Origin: Calliopsis andreniformis
Lineage: Eukaryota > Arthropoda > Insecta > Hymenoptera > Andrenidae
Direction of reading: 5' to 3'
DNA length: 64,000 bases
Assembly (NCBI RefSeq): GCF_051401765.1
Contig: NC_135073.1
Coordinates: 4,650,001 to 4,714,000, forward strand
Of this stretch, positions 12,136 through 26,500 are shown in pieces (positions within the stretch are counted from its first letter, which is position 1; every line of letters starts with the position of its first letter). The position numbers and the translations under genes are program-made. Below the pieces are notes generated by a model. That model searched no databases. It was not told the origin of the DNA and worked only from the letters and a program-made list of their open reading frames with translations.

Positions 12136-15100
12136 GGGGAATGTAATTTTGACTCAATTATTAATACTGTTTATAACAAATACTATTGCAAAAAAATGTC
12201 TTAGCAACAGAAGCTTTGCCTACTTTATAAATACTTAGGTTGATTGAACAATTTTGTGAATTTGCTACTATTAGTAAATTTTGCTGTCATATAAATCTGA
12301 CAGCACATATTTTTTGAGCAACTCAATCATTTGCGTGATCTTGTAGTCTGCTGTTTCTCTGGTTCCCTCTCACTTTCTCCATACATACTGTTGGTTTTCC
12401 AAAACTGCTAAATATATTGCATCTTTTTATTTTAAATGTATAAGATATATTCTTTTATGCAATTACAGAAATTTTAGAAAATGCTTGTTGCTTTTTCTCT
12501 TTCACTGATATACCTGACTTCAATGAAACCAAATAGAATTTCAAATGAAAGCATTAAAAAAGGTTTCTTCTAACCAATTTTACGAATTATACTCGTATTA
12601 AATAATAAAACAATGTAGATTTACTTAATAATATTTATACATTTGAAGCGCAACAGTAGGGCCATGCAGAACGTCAAATAGAGACTATGATCAAACTAAT
12701 ACAACTGAAATGATGCCTCTCGTTCATGAATCACCTTCTACGCTGATATTATTTTAACAAGTTTTTCGTACAAAAATTACAGCAATTGCTAAGAACATTC
12801 AGAACCCAAATAAATTTTGCAGCAATTTGATTAAAAATTCTTGATATACATACATTTTCTCCCATTATATTTAGGATTGATTTATTCTTTAGAATAGCAT
12901 CATGGATATTAACTATTATAAGATACACCTGATGAGTCATCGATTTCATTGGATAATGTAGGATGTCGTCAGTTTCTAATGGGTTAATGACATCCATCCA
13001 TTGCTCACTTACTCCTGTCTATAAGCAACCTGTCTATAGCCTTTATTGTACTGACTTAGCTTCTGATATTATTTGTAGTCTATATATCTTTTCTATTTTT
13101 GCCATTTGTCTACTTCCGCATCTTCTCCAAATAGTTTTATCGTAATTGTCATACTACTATTAATCTTATAGATATTTCATCACTGTTTTTTGTCAATTAT
13201 ATTATCACAAATTTTGTCGTTTTTCTTCACAATACAATAACAACTGTGTTAATTTTTTCTTAACACAATTACTTTACTATATTTCTGGCCCAACTCTTAG
13301 GGAAAATAAAAACTTAACTTCTTAATTTTTTTGAAAAGATTAGTTTTTTTTTGTTTAGGTCGTATCTTCTAAAATTTCTGTAATTAATACTATGAACTAT
13401 TATTATTACTACTATTACTGCTACAAAATATTATTACTATCATTTAATAAAATTCTGAACATAATAATGAAAAAAGTTTGAAATGTCGTAATTATAAATA
13501 AAACGAAGGCTGAAGTTCCAATCAGAGTAACAGAGTCTAAACTGTATTAAGTCAAAGTGAAATCACCCTAGACTTTTCAAAAACTTTCTTCCCTGACCTC
13601 GATTGCTCTAATGTATATCGGGTTTCTCTGAGCACGATAATTCCTGTCGTTTATCGAGCCCTGATTCCATGATTGTGGCTTCGTGAAATACCACTATAGT
13701 CCATCGACAGCAATAATCGCAGCGAAATAAATAATGAGGGTATCGATTCTCATAGAAGTCTAATCGAAACTCGGACGAGTATCCAGGCAAGTCCTGTTCG
13801 TGGTCAGGCTCGCCCAGACTTTGAACCAGATAAGGCTTATCTTATCGAGTGAAACCCAAAGACTTCAAGCAAGTCGCTTGTACGCAGACCAGATGCTTGT
13901 CAAGAACAGGCGCGTGCTTATATTGCAATTAGAAACCCTGGATCGTTGAGCGTTGGCGTTTCAAATCTGCCAGTGATAAGTTCGTCTTGATCGTGACCAC
14001 AAACGAGAAACAGTTCCTAAAACGAACACGCGAAAATTCAGACTGAGAGTCGCCAGCGAACAGACCTGAGCAAACTGTATTTGGAATGACGATAAGAAAT
14101 AACTGTTTGGTAAAACATTTCGGTTTGTGACTTTTTAATTATTGTGATCGAGTTTTAACAAGTCCTTGTTACTATGAAGCAACCCATTCATCGATTTCGT
14201 AGATGAGTTTGTTTGTTTTCTGAAAGATCGTCGAGCTGAGATGCGTTTATAAATAAAGCTCAGGTGATAAGGAAGTAACCAAAGAGGTTTGTCGGGCTCG
14301 ATAGGAGAAAGTATTCCACACTCTGTCGCGAAACCTATCAGCGAAACGAGATGAGAGTGTTAGCTAGGAAATACGCTTTGATTATTACGCCTACATGGTG
14401 ATATTTGAAAATGTAGAAATTGTCGATCCATAAAATTATTTAGAATTATATTGGAAATGCCTATTGGAAATTCAGTTACTTGGAATAAATTAAAATAATT
14501 GTATTTCAAAAATGAAATAGCTATTACAAGAAAATAATATGTTACTTGAAGTAATATTTCAAATATACTTCAAGTCTATTGTAGGTACACAGAATGTTCG
14601 AGATTTTTTACTACTTTCATTTAAAAGACTTATTTCCTCTTATTGAGAATTTCTCTGTCTAAGATAAGTAGATGTCAAATTAACATCATATTTTCCATCA
14701 CTGTCTACAATTTTTTTTGTAACGTGTAAAAGTATCACTTTGAGGCATTCAACACTTTAATTACTGTTGAAGAAACGACTCTTTTAAATTTTATGGAATA
14801 GGTACTTGTAATGTTAAAAAAGGCTATGTTCTAAAAAAGGAAGAAGAAAAATGTATATTACTTCTCTTGAATTGTTCTGAATATTCTTATTGCACATTGT
14901 TGCGTTTCATTGCTCCCTTTCCTTTCGTTCATTCTCTTCTTATTACTTCCATTCATTCCCTTTGTTTTGTGTATATTTATCCTCATTCTTTTTCATGCAT
15001 TTTATTCCTGTGTCATGATCTAATAAGACTAATGACAAAGCAAGAAGAGCTCTGTATAATAGTAGATTAGAAAGATCATTTAACATTTGGATTAATCAGA

Positions 15101-15845
15101 AAATATGTACCATTAGATTTTTTATTGATTTTGGCAGTTGTAGAAAATAAATAAGTCAGTTTTAATAATAGCAAATTGATGTAATTGCTTAAGGCATTTA
15201 GAAAATAGACAATACCCCCTTCATTGAGAAAGATTTTTTGTTACAATCTTCTCATTCTGTAGAAAAGGACTCTGAGAACTTGAAAACTCTGAAAATATTA
15301 TAACATGCAATTTTTTAAATGATTATCTAGAAAGCTAAATAAACAAAATAATTTATCCCGATTAGTGTATATAATTGTGAATTTTAAGATACACAGAAAT
15401 CAACAAATAAAAAATTACACAGAAATTTATTTCCAACCAAGACGTACCTACTTACGAGATTTCTTTGCCTTGGGTTCCACTCGATATGTTCTCTACGATC
15501 TCGTAACGCCATCAATGAAACATGACTTGGCAAACATTTCGGTTAAAGCGAACATGGACTGAATTAAGCCAGTTTCCTGATCTTTTCAAATGATTCCACT
15601 TCCTTTGGAGCAATTCTTCGTCCTTTTCGGAGGGAATTACGAAATTTGTCAAATACGATTTTCTTGTGAAGAACCATTTTGAATGTCAGTATGTATCAAT
15701 AATCAATTATTTTAAGATTTTAAGAGACTTATTCTAATATGTAATTTATCACAAAGTTTGTGATGTCTAAGGATTGTAATAAAAGTGTGATAAGTAATTT
15801 ATGAACGAAAACAACGTGTCCACATTGAAACTCGTGAACAGTTTA

Positions 15846-15933
15846 CGAACTGTTTTTGAACAATTGTAAGCTGTGAACTCAAGAACAGCTTGCGAACTGT
15901 TTTTGAGCAATTGTAAGCTGTGAACTCGGGAAC
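15846..15933. repeat. 47-bp direct duplication
   Basis: CGAACTGTTTTTGA followed by CAATTGTAAGCTGTGAACTC occurs at 15846 and again at 15893, a 47-bp period with few differences. It forms the left half of a larger patch rich in GAAC/GTTC words (to about 16127). Confidence 0.9.
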
Positions 15934-15960
15934 AAAGCCTTTGATGTACCACTTCCTGAG

Positions 15961-16125
15961 CGAACAGTGTTCGCTGTTCACTGAGGAGCTCGCTATTTAC
16001 TGTTCGCTGTTCGCAAAAATGTATACGCTACTAACGAACACTGTTCGTAAGCTGTTCGCGAGCTCTTTGCCAACAGCAGGACGGAACCGACATAATTGTT
16101 TGCGAACGGTGTTCAGGAACTGTTC
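15961..16125. repeat. Cluster of GAACnnnGTTC inverted repeats
   Basis: CGAACAGTGTTCG (15961-15973) and CGAACACTGTTCG (about 16034-16046) are 13-bp palindromes with a 3-bp spacer. GCGAACGGTGTTC and GAACTGTTC follow at about 16102-16125, with single GCTGTTCGC words between. GAACAnnnTGTTC resembles steroid-receptor (GRE-type) inverted repeats, but in an insect this may equally be decay of a satellite-like repeat. Confidence 0.6.
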
Positions 16126-19100
16126 GATGGTGTAAATTTACCTTTATACAGTAGACCTATATCGAAACCAATAAGGAGACAAATGTGTTCGGAAAGTAGA
16201 GCAATCACTTTTTCAACATTAAATATCACTTATTCAGGTGGGAATCAACAAAGTTAATCATTTGTGCAATATTTAAGTATTCAATATTTTGGCTTCTAAA
16301 TTATATAGACTATTCAACGTAAGTAATTCTGTGAAATTACATTTTTCTTGTACTTTAAACCATTAAAACTCTTTTCAAATGCCTTGAACTCTTCGATACG
16401 AAAAGACACTTCTTCATTCTCACTTTCGTTTATTATCTTAATTTGTGTAAAATTTATATGCACAACATATCCATCACTATTATCGTCTTTATCTGTACTG
16501 TGTATACTTAATACTATGAATACAGGAAACTATATTATTATATTGTAATACGTATTTGTAAAAGAAACAGGAAAGATTATTATTAGGAAACATTTTGTTC
16601 AGCTAACAGAACTTTCGAATATTAGGATAATGGGATAATAGGGATTCGAATATGAGAAGTTTTATTGTACTTGTAATATGTTCTTTTAATAAGATACAAT
16701 GAAATGAGTTTAAAAGTTAAAAATCAATATCTCTTTTATTTAGTCTAGTAGTTGGATAGTGTGAAAAATTTAGCCAACAATGTATGAATAGCTTCAAATT
16801 TCTCACGATAGTACAGATCTATAACATAGCAGACGAGACAGAATGCAGTTTCTTATCATATTATAAAGAAGAGCAGATACTGTTGTATTTTTTCACAGTT
16901 TTCACCTTTTCTTAGAATTATACATGTCAAAAAGATTTGACTTTCATATTATCTCGTTCACGTTTTTCATAAGAAAGAAAGCGAACCACATTTCATGCTT
17001 ATTACAGGTGTCTTGCCTTAACTTATTTAAAGCAGACAATGTTATTTATCTACTAAAATAACTAGCATTTTACGAAACCAATAAGTGTAATTCATCATTT
17101 AGGAATAGCAATAGAACATTTTAAACCTAAATGAAGATAGAGAAGTTTTGTGCATATGATTTGAAAGAGTAACTGTGTGCCCAAGGTTCAGCTCTCAGAT
17201 GAGAATAATCCATACTTACAAAGATTAACCTACCTCATTCGAAAGCTTTGCGTAAACATCAAGCCAAGTAGTATTCGCTTCAATATTAAGTAGGCTTCTA
17301 GCATTTAACCTCTTTTTTTATTTATTTTAACTAATAAACATATTAAGAGATTGCAACTTAGCACGTGCTTATAAAATACGACGAAAGAAAATTCAAAACT
17401 ACAAAAATAAATAAAAAATAAAATGTAGATTAAATATATATTCCATACTACATAATTCTGTTTAATGTTTAACTGGTACTCAGATGTGTAAATCCTAACT
17501 AGAATAATTGAAACACTCCCTGATCATCAGTTTTTTACTATTACAAAAAGTGTTCACTAATTATAAGTAGTGATATTATTGAAAATCATAATTCATAATG
17601 GAGCAAGTGTTTTGAATCACACTATAAATAAGAGGAAATAAGGATTTTCTCGTAAAAAAAATTATAATCATCTTTGAAAGAACTCACGTCAAATGAATAA
17701 AAAAGTTTGCTACACTCAATGAGACTCTATTAGCCAACAGTATATGTACATTGAATCCGTTTAAGAAATTCTTCTTTATTAGAAAGTTATTATTTCCATA
17801 TAATTGATTTTTCTCTCACTTGTAATATTCGTTCAAATTTGTTGAAATTTTCCCCTGTTCCCCATTATTTGAAGGACATTAAAATACAAGTATCAAAATA
17901 TTTTGTGAAGCAGTCATGCATATAATATTCGAGCTATTCAATATTTTTTTTCAATTATTTTCACGACTTTCATCGTGCAAGAACAGTTCCAACCCCTCCA
18001 AGAATCGAAACCACCTATGTACATTTAAGTTCCTGAAATGCACGCACGCTCTATCCACGGTAGATCTGTCATTAACGAGACTTTATATTCGGGTTTCCGG
18101 TTGAATATGCATCGAGCAAGCACGGATTGTGGAAAAGTGGATCACAAGGATCACGAGGGTAAATAGAACTAACTTTGGCAAGCTCGCCGGTTATTCCAGA
18201 TTGTTCCACCGCGAAGAAATCGACATTACCATCGACTGAAAGTTTACCCACAGAATATGGGACTTGGAAATGAACTTTATCCGACAGAATTAATTGTACT
18301 TGTGCGTATTACGGTAGAAATGTTTAAATGTTGTAGTTCTAATATGCCGTCTTAGTGTATGTCCATTAGGAGGAAAAGAAAATAAGAAAATTGTGAGACT
18401 ATTATTTTGACTAAAAAGTCTTGACTTTAGTCTTTTACATTCTAGTTTCTATACAAATAATATTTTAAACGCCACAAATACCTGGGGTTTTAATTTTTTT
18501 ATTTCCTTAAACATCTTTCATCTTTTTCCAAACCCTGTAAATGACTATTTCTTCAGATAAAATGTTAGGATAAAATAATTTCGAAAGACAATTCATAAAA
18601 TTGTATAGGGTGAAAAAAATAAATAGATATAGAAATTTTATAAACAATAAAAATGATCATTTTTAAGTTCAATTTAAAATATTTTAAATTTAAGAAGCAA
18701 GAAGCAAGTAGTTCTTTTTTAAGTACCCTCATGTTAAACAAAGTTTCTCGAAATACCAATTATAAATTTTATACCAAGATTAATTCTTTTTTTGATGATG
18801 CAATTTGTTTCAATATGATAAGCCTACTCCATTTGAAAGCAACCAAATAATAGACCTACATATAGTATGTATTTGCGATTAACCATCCTTTTGATTCTCT
18901 GTCACAAAAGGAATTCTCTATAGGTAAAATAATTAATTACACTTGAAAACTTTCCTAGCTATCAACCGTAATTGGGAGTAATACTCGAATTAGTGGTATT
19001 CCTTGTAAATTAAAAATATATCGACAATAGCATGCGATGCTAGCAAAACGATTTCGAACTTGTGTTACATTCAGCCCATCAGTATTTGAAATTAAACGCA

Positions 19101-19276
19101 GCGCGTCAGAGAATTTTGTAATTACAGATCAAAGTGCACTGCAAACCATGACGAATATTGAAACTCTTGCGCTTTTCTGACGATTGAAATTCAGCTTCTG
19201 GAATATGGAAATATAATTGATCTCGTAATTTAAAATCTGTTTTTCAGAAAAGAATCATTCATTTGACATAATTCGT

Positions 19277-19661
19277 TATACAAGGTGTTCGACAACAATT
19301 GTCAAATTTTCAAAAGTGATTCTACATGCCAAAATAAGAGGAAAATCAAGAATATCGAAATTGCGTTTTAGGCTTCGTTTCCAAGTTACGTAGAAAAAAC
19401 GCTTAAAATACACGTGAAATGTGTCTGACTCGAAGACTTGTTCTACTGATATTACTGCACCTAATCTGACTAATGCAAGCCAGCAGTAGAATAAGTTCCA
19501 TGTGAAACACAGTTCTAGCTCTTTTTAGATGTATTTTTCACAATTAATAACTCAGAAACGAAGTTTTACACGCAATTTCCTCATTCTTAATTTTTGTCTC
19601 ATTTTGGCATTTAGAATCACTATTTAAAATTTCTGACACCTGTTATTGAATAACTTGTATA
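19277..19661. mobile_element. Foldback / MITE-like element, 385 bp
   Basis: The left end TATACAAGGTGTTCGACAAC matches the inverted right end TATACAAGTTATTCAATAAC. The arms stay alignable for about 125 bp or more: AGTGATTCTACATGCCAAAA against AGTGATTCTAAATGCCAAAA, then AAATTGCGTTTTAGGCTTCG against AAATTGCGTGTAAAACTTCG. The inner part is also roughly symmetric (GTTCTACTG against TTCTACTG). There is no coding capacity. The ACAAGGTGTTCG terminus and the CCAAAATAAG...AATCAAGAAT block resemble a repeat widespread in bee and ant genomes (memory, not searched). A non-autonomous DNA transposon is the simplest reading. The arms differ by many substitutions, so it is old. Confidence 0.8.
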
Positions 19662-20770
19662 ACTGTAAACACATCAGATATCAAGAACACACAATGGATT
19701 AAGTAATATCACTACTTGGAATTTTCATTACAAGATTATACGTCAATATTTATTAAATACAATACACCTTCCTTGTCTAAATATAAACCATTGTTCCATC
19801 TGCATGACAAATTACAATTTTCCAGAAAGAATGTATTTAATTTTCGGATAGTATAGCCAAAGACTTCTTGCATAATTGAGCTAATGTTATTCTGTCACAT
19901 TCAATAAGACATGAACTACAAGCTACATGCATAAAAAAAAATGTTATTTTATATTAACAGCAAACTTTATAATAATTCAACTAAGATTGTACAAATAAAA
20001 TTCACAGGTTATAAAATGGTTTTAATAATGGTTTTAATATTAATATAAAAGTCAGATATACAAGGTGCATTACAGACAACATTTCAATTAATAGGATTAT
20101 GATTGAGTATGATTTTGTCGATGATATGACACGATGAACATTATTATTGAAGTATAATAAACAATACTTTGCTAATACAACATAATGATAACAACTTATA
20201 AGTATAATTTTTTACCGAAATCCAGCATTTATTCTATAATTAAATCTTTCACGACGACATCATGTAATTGCAGTCTCTTCTAATTATTTGATATTTTGTT
20301 AATAAGAATTCAATTTACGTAAAATTCATTAATATTAGTTAATACTAATTTAAGTTAACTAGTCGATATAATTAATATTAGTACATACATGAAATTACAT
20401 GAAAAGAGATTACACGTTTTTCTACGATAGAAATGAATGCGAGTACACGTAGCATAAGAAGTAACAAGTAAGTTGTTGCTAAAGGATTATAATTCACAGA
20501 TGGCAAGCGTGTCGAGTATTCAGTCATCGCCAGAGGATTAGGGCTCGTTAGATGGCGAGCAGATCGATTAATCAGGATGGACAAATTCACGTCTATCTTC
20601 GTTTTCGTCTCGTGTAATGGGATATGGCAACAAGTCCACGATGTGATGTAATCGAAAGCATTTAATGGTTCGGCGATCGGTGATTTTACCACGCGGAACG
20701 CGTTAAATACCGTCTATAACATAATGAGGGTGTGCGTTGGAGCAACAGTGTACGTGCTGTCGAGCGCGGT

Positions 20771-20779
20771 GTGTATAAA
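20771..20779 (+). promoter_or_regulatory. TATA-box-like site in a CpG-rich patch
   Basis: TGTATAAATA lies in the GC-richer segment 20400-21060. It is followed about 105 bp later by ATGACGCGTCTC at about 20882, which opens a frame of only 16 codons. A possible promoter, but no convincing exon follows. Confidence 0.25.
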
Positions 20780-23521
20780 TATTTGGCCCAACTCCAATCC
20801 CTCTGCACCATTCCGCCTTAGTAGTGAGCCTCGTGCCCGTACATCTGCTTTTACCAACGCCAAAGCCACTTGTAAAGACCGTGATGACGCGTCTCGTTTC
20901 TGAATGCGCCGCTTCCTCTGTGGTACCGGACTAAAACGTCCAAGAAAACGGTAATAGCAAGAGGAAAGCCGTCACTACGTATGCGTCAACATTCCTCTCG
21001 CGATCCTACGCTGATTGTGAAATTCATTGTCCTTTTGTCATCTGAATTATACGACCTCTGTGAAGATACTTTTCATACTTAAGGCGGATCTTAAGCTACA
21101 GTTAATGTACAGCATCTAAAATAAGTATTCATATACCATGCAGGTCCTACAGTAACATTCGAACCACTAGAGCAAACAAAATAACTTGTACCATTATTCC
21201 CTGTACACATTTTGTTCTATACAAGCGTACTTTTTCTCAGTTAATATTCAATAGAACTAAAAATATATGTAAATGAATATTATTTCTGTGAATTATGTAT
21301 TTTTCGAAAACGTAGTTTTGATATACTTACTGCTAAATGCAAATAGTGGATTTCAGTCGTTTTAGTGTTAAACACTAAACATTGTTTAAATACAATTGCT
21401 TTAATAATCTCGTACGTCGAAGATTAGTAAGTGAACTCAGTTCACAAGTAGCATATATTTTATTATTAAATACAAGTTATAATGTATAGAATACAATTCT
21501 TAAGAAGTACATAGTATACAGTATAATACAATATTTCTATCACTGATAAGAAAGGATGTGTGTTAAGACTAATATAAGATGAGTTAGGAAGGATTGGAAT
21601 CGAAAGAATACCAAAGAATTTAAGTGACTGTGGGCGTCAATCATCCACTAGGTTTAAAATGAACATCTATTGGTAAAGTAACTTTGAAGTAACATGAAGT
21701 AACGATAAAGGTTTCGTGAAGAGTTTGTGACAACAAGCTTCTGTATCTTTTATCAAAACGATCAATTCTAGAATCTATGTTGCTTAGATATTTGTTATAC
21801 TTCTTGATGATTAGGTACTATAATTTCTTAAAGTTTTAGACTCTTTTTCAACCCTAAATACACGTACTAAGACCAAAGCTGTAACAGAGAAGCCGCTATA
21901 CGCTGTTACTGCCAAAAGTCTTATCATTTTCATCGTTTTCTTTTTTTCACTACTGTCCAATAGCATTAGTTCGTTAAAACTCTCAGTAGACATTCTAATT
22001 ACAGAACAGGTTGACATGTATATTCACAAATATATCTTCCAACTCTTACCTTTGTGGTAAAATGAATTTCTACTGTGGTTTCTTTTTTCAAATACTGAAA
22101 ATGCGTCGTTCCTTTCAATTTAGCTGCTTATTGTTACTTCAAATTTTCGTTTCATACACATTTTTCTCCTTTAATATTATTGTTACCTTTTAATATAATA
22201 CTATCCTGAATATTAAATACAAGAATGTACCTATATTACAATAAATAATTTTTTGAGAATTTTTTACAGTAAGGAGATAACTCAAATTTAAAATTACAGA
22301 AATAGTTACAAATATATTTTTTTCGTCCATCTGACGTAATACTTGTGAAAGAAGAAACAAAAAGAACTTTCAATTCAAAAAATCAAGTTCAAATTCCAAA
22401 ATATTGTAATTCGTTTATTAAACTAGCAGTTAAAACTTTCCCCAATATCATACATGATAAAAATATCATACATCTAACATTATAGTATCGTAAAAAACAT
22501 GATACGTTTTGCAATAATTTTACATCACATACACTGACATTACAAATTAAATAATTACTGTAGAATTTTTAATTTTATAAAATCCTCTAACAGGAAGTAA
22601 TATCAAACGAGAAATTAAAGTATGTTCTAGTTATTAAAGTTCTAACTATTTTGAAGGCAGCGTCTAACAATAAGACTCAATTGATTCTACCCTGTACGAG
22701 TCGGAACATTTACAGAATCATTAGTACAAAGTTATCGTGCAAGCATTTGTCGAATTGAATCGGTAGCCAGCTCTCGTACTCCATCCTATTGAAGTATCTG
22801 CTTGGTTTCTTGGTATTTCGTCTCGAAAGAATGCCAAACGCATTCGAATCGAATCCGCGAAGCCATGCATCTTCGTTCACGCGCGTACTCGCTAGAGATC
22901 ATAGAAATGCAGGGCTGCATCGCTGTTTAATGTTCCCTATACTTGTCCTGCGAATCGGAAACGCGTATCACATACTTCCATTACGCGCAAGTAATCGCTT
23001 TTTCACTTGGGAAACATGGATAAATTGTATGTAGTTCGATTACAGTGCAGTATTACTTAAAAATGATTTTCTACGTATTTTTATGTATATTCATATAAAA
23101 TATAACAATTCTGGTATTCAACTACATTGCAACTTTAGAATATTGGCATTGCTGTTCTAGGGAATACCTTTTTTTAAACATAGAACGAGACATGCTATGA
23201 ATCTTCTTTTTCAGATAATCAAATACGTCTCATTAACACTACATAGTGAGAAAATATTAATCGACTCAGGAATTATAAAATATTTAAGTTGCTTTAACTT
23301 ATTTAAAAACTAATCCAAATTCATTTGAAAGTCTGTTACAAGTCTATAACAATCCGATGAGAAGAAGTTAGCGAAATTGAGGGTAATACGGATGTGGTAA
23401 TCTGGGGGGTAATAAGGAGAATATGAAGAATATGAATATAAGAATATGAGAGAGGATTTATTTATTCTCTCTACGATTATTCAGAATGTTACGTACAGTA
23501 TCGGTAAAAGGATATATGCTG

Positions 23522-23592
23522 ATATTATACTATTTATAATATTATATAATATTATAATATTATGTATTTATAATATTATAAATATTTATATA
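23522..23592. repeat. AT-only self-complementary tract
   Basis: Almost pure A/T built from repeated AATATTATA / TATAATATT words, able to form a cruciform. A simple-sequence repeat. Confidence 0.85.
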
Positions 23593-26500
23593 CACTTCTA
23601 GTAGGAGATGCCTATATGAATTACCTACATATTATGCATACTTTCACTATTTTCTGTGAAGTACATGCTATTAATCTTTATTAGACTACACTGAAAATTT
23701 ATATACTTATAGGAAATTTAAATATACATCAAAGTACAGAATACACATAATACACAAAAAAATGTTAAGTATAAGACATAAAATATTACATTTAAAGTAT
23801 AGATATTGTACAATATTTAGATGATGTAACAAAGTTATTTATGTAGTTTCCATTTCTGTAATTTTGCTGACGAAAATATGAATCTGCATAAACATACGCT
23901 TGTGTATTTTCAACAAAAAGCTTGAACATTATATTTTTTTCTTTCAATATAAATTTATTGTAGAACTTTTATTACATTATGCGTATACAGCATCGCAAAT
24001 ACGGTTTTTTTAAATTTTATTATAAAATTGTTAACATCATTTGAAACTTATCTTCGAATATTAAATACTTATGCAACTTTATTACTAAAATAAATGAGTT
24101 TACCAATAAATCAGAAAAAAATATATCAACTAGACAGTATCAGTTTGTTCCGTATTAATTATTAAAGCAAAAGGATAACAGGTTTGTAGTTCTGATGCGA
24201 TTTTGTACTCGATCAATTAATTTCACTCCATCATTACGTCTTTCGACTAATTGCCGTAATTAATAGGCTCAGGTGGTGCGATTTGATCGTATAATGCGCA
24301 CGATCTTCTACTCCAGCAACTGTATTTGCCAGAATTTCCGTCTCGTGCTTCAGTAAACTGATCTGTCTGCGGGTGCTACGTTAAACATGATTTCATATAT
24401 GTTATTCAAGTTAGCTTTTCATTTTGGCCGACTTTTCTCCTATTAGATCTCACTTATATTGTTGCATGACAGAATTTCTGGACGAAACTCATGATTCTTG
24501 TGCCAACTGTTACGTTAGTTCTCTCCTCTGCTCCACCTCTGTATGTTATTTAGAAACTGAAACTGCACTTGTCATTGAATTCATCAAATTAGTAACCTTT
24601 TGTCGATTAAAGAGCCTACATTTAAACGTACTACGTAGTGTCAAATACGACCTAGTTGTCTGAAGCATCAAGGATACTTAAAGGGACACAACATTTTGTC
24701 GGTTAAAAAATCCATAACTTTTTTTTCTACTTTGTTAAATTTTACCTACGTAGAATATTTTGATGAAAAGATATTTCAAAATTAGAATAAACAATGGAGC
24801 TACAGCATTGAGAAAGACTGTATGTCGGTTTCTTTATTTTTCATAATTATTTATAAATTGTATGCTATACTTTAGATACATTTGTAAGGAGTAAAGTTTC
24901 TAAATTTGAAGTTAGTCGGATAAATACTTTGAGAGACCTGTTGGTTGCCAACTGAGAAAGTCCTATCAAACGAAACAATGGAGAATGTTGCATCACTTCC
25001 CTGTTTTGTACGTTTTAATGGTATAAATTGTATGAAACTAAAGTTAAAATGTGGTTTAATGTAATCTGAGAAATCCTGATATTATACTCAATAATAATCA
25101 CAGAACAGAACCTTAAAGTTTACGTACTTTTTAGATCTTCAAGGTGGTATAGCTTCGTAAAGAAACTCTCATGAATTAAATCTTCCATAGAATATAACTA
25201 TAAACATCAAAACCTCTAACTTCTCTTGATTGTTACACTTTAACAATACTTTAATTTACTGATGGATGTGGTTTCTAATTATTTGTTCTTGTTTTAGAGT
25301 GTGTTTCCATTTTCACAGTCAGGTGGCCATAGAGGGAATAATAGTGACGTAGCTGTCCATTATAAAATTGGAAACAGAGTTCCGCATCTCTCTGTTCCAT
25401 TGTTTAAAGTTGGCCAAATTTGCGTGTAAAGTAATTGGATCAAGTAATTAAAACCGGTGGTTGTATCGGGCACTATCATACATCAATACCACTCGCGCCC
25501 ATATTTATTATTTGTATACGCTCGCCAATTGTTTCACGTGAAAAAATCATTTTACATCGATTGTACATGACTGACGTAACTCGATACGCTGCCACACAAT
25601 AATTATATTTTCGATTATTCATCTTGCATTTCCATTGAAATGTGTTTCCATAGAAATCCTCGACACGTGAATTACGCTGGTGTCTGGTATTTTCTTCCAC
25701 ATTTATTTGTATCTATCTGTTACTACAGCATCGATTAATGAAACACAGGAAATTAATAAAAACAACATAGGGCAGAGTTGACAAACTGATGATAAAATTA
25801 TAACAGTTTGATTAATACAGTGTTGCCATTGAAAGATAATTAGCATCGTACCAATATAGTAATATAAAAGTCAGGTGTTAAATTCTGTCCGAGCATTAAA
25901 GCATTAAAGTATTACAATATACAAATACCAATCAGAGTGTGAAAACATCTGGCAAACTAGGTTTACGATGCGTAGAACTGAAGTCTGTTAGTTTTTAAAA
26001 AGATACAATATCAATTTATTTGCAATTTTTAGCTAAATTATCTAAAAGTTGCTTCCTCATCGCTTACCTAATGGTTCTAATGAACGCGTGCTAAACTCTA
26101 AACTCCAGGGTATTTGTCCACATTTCTGTGCCCGTACTTAATTCTAAGCCTTCAGATTAAAATCATTTAAGGAATAAAATAGAACTTTTATACAGAAACT
26201 GAAGAAATACATTTTTTTATTTAAATTTTCTTACTTAACATGTAAGATTTAAAAGAAGGTAACACACTTTTGATAAAAATTCTTTCTTTAGAAATGATTT
26301 TAATCCAAAGTGACAGAAATATAGACAAGTATTCTACAACTCTAAACTTAAGAAGTTATAGTCTTGAATCTTGTTCTCAGTAGCAATAGATGTATCGTAA
26401 ATCTAAAGACCAAGATCAATATTATATTATATACGTAAAATCACTTCGATTCTACATTTTACTTATTATTTTAGTTCTGCACACATTACACTAGACAATT

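Noticed and set aside
24660..25010. Possible one-sided transposon fragment (GGACACAACATTTTG...)
   Set aside because: It resembles repeat-derived sequence, but I could not find a matching inverted end or a second copy.
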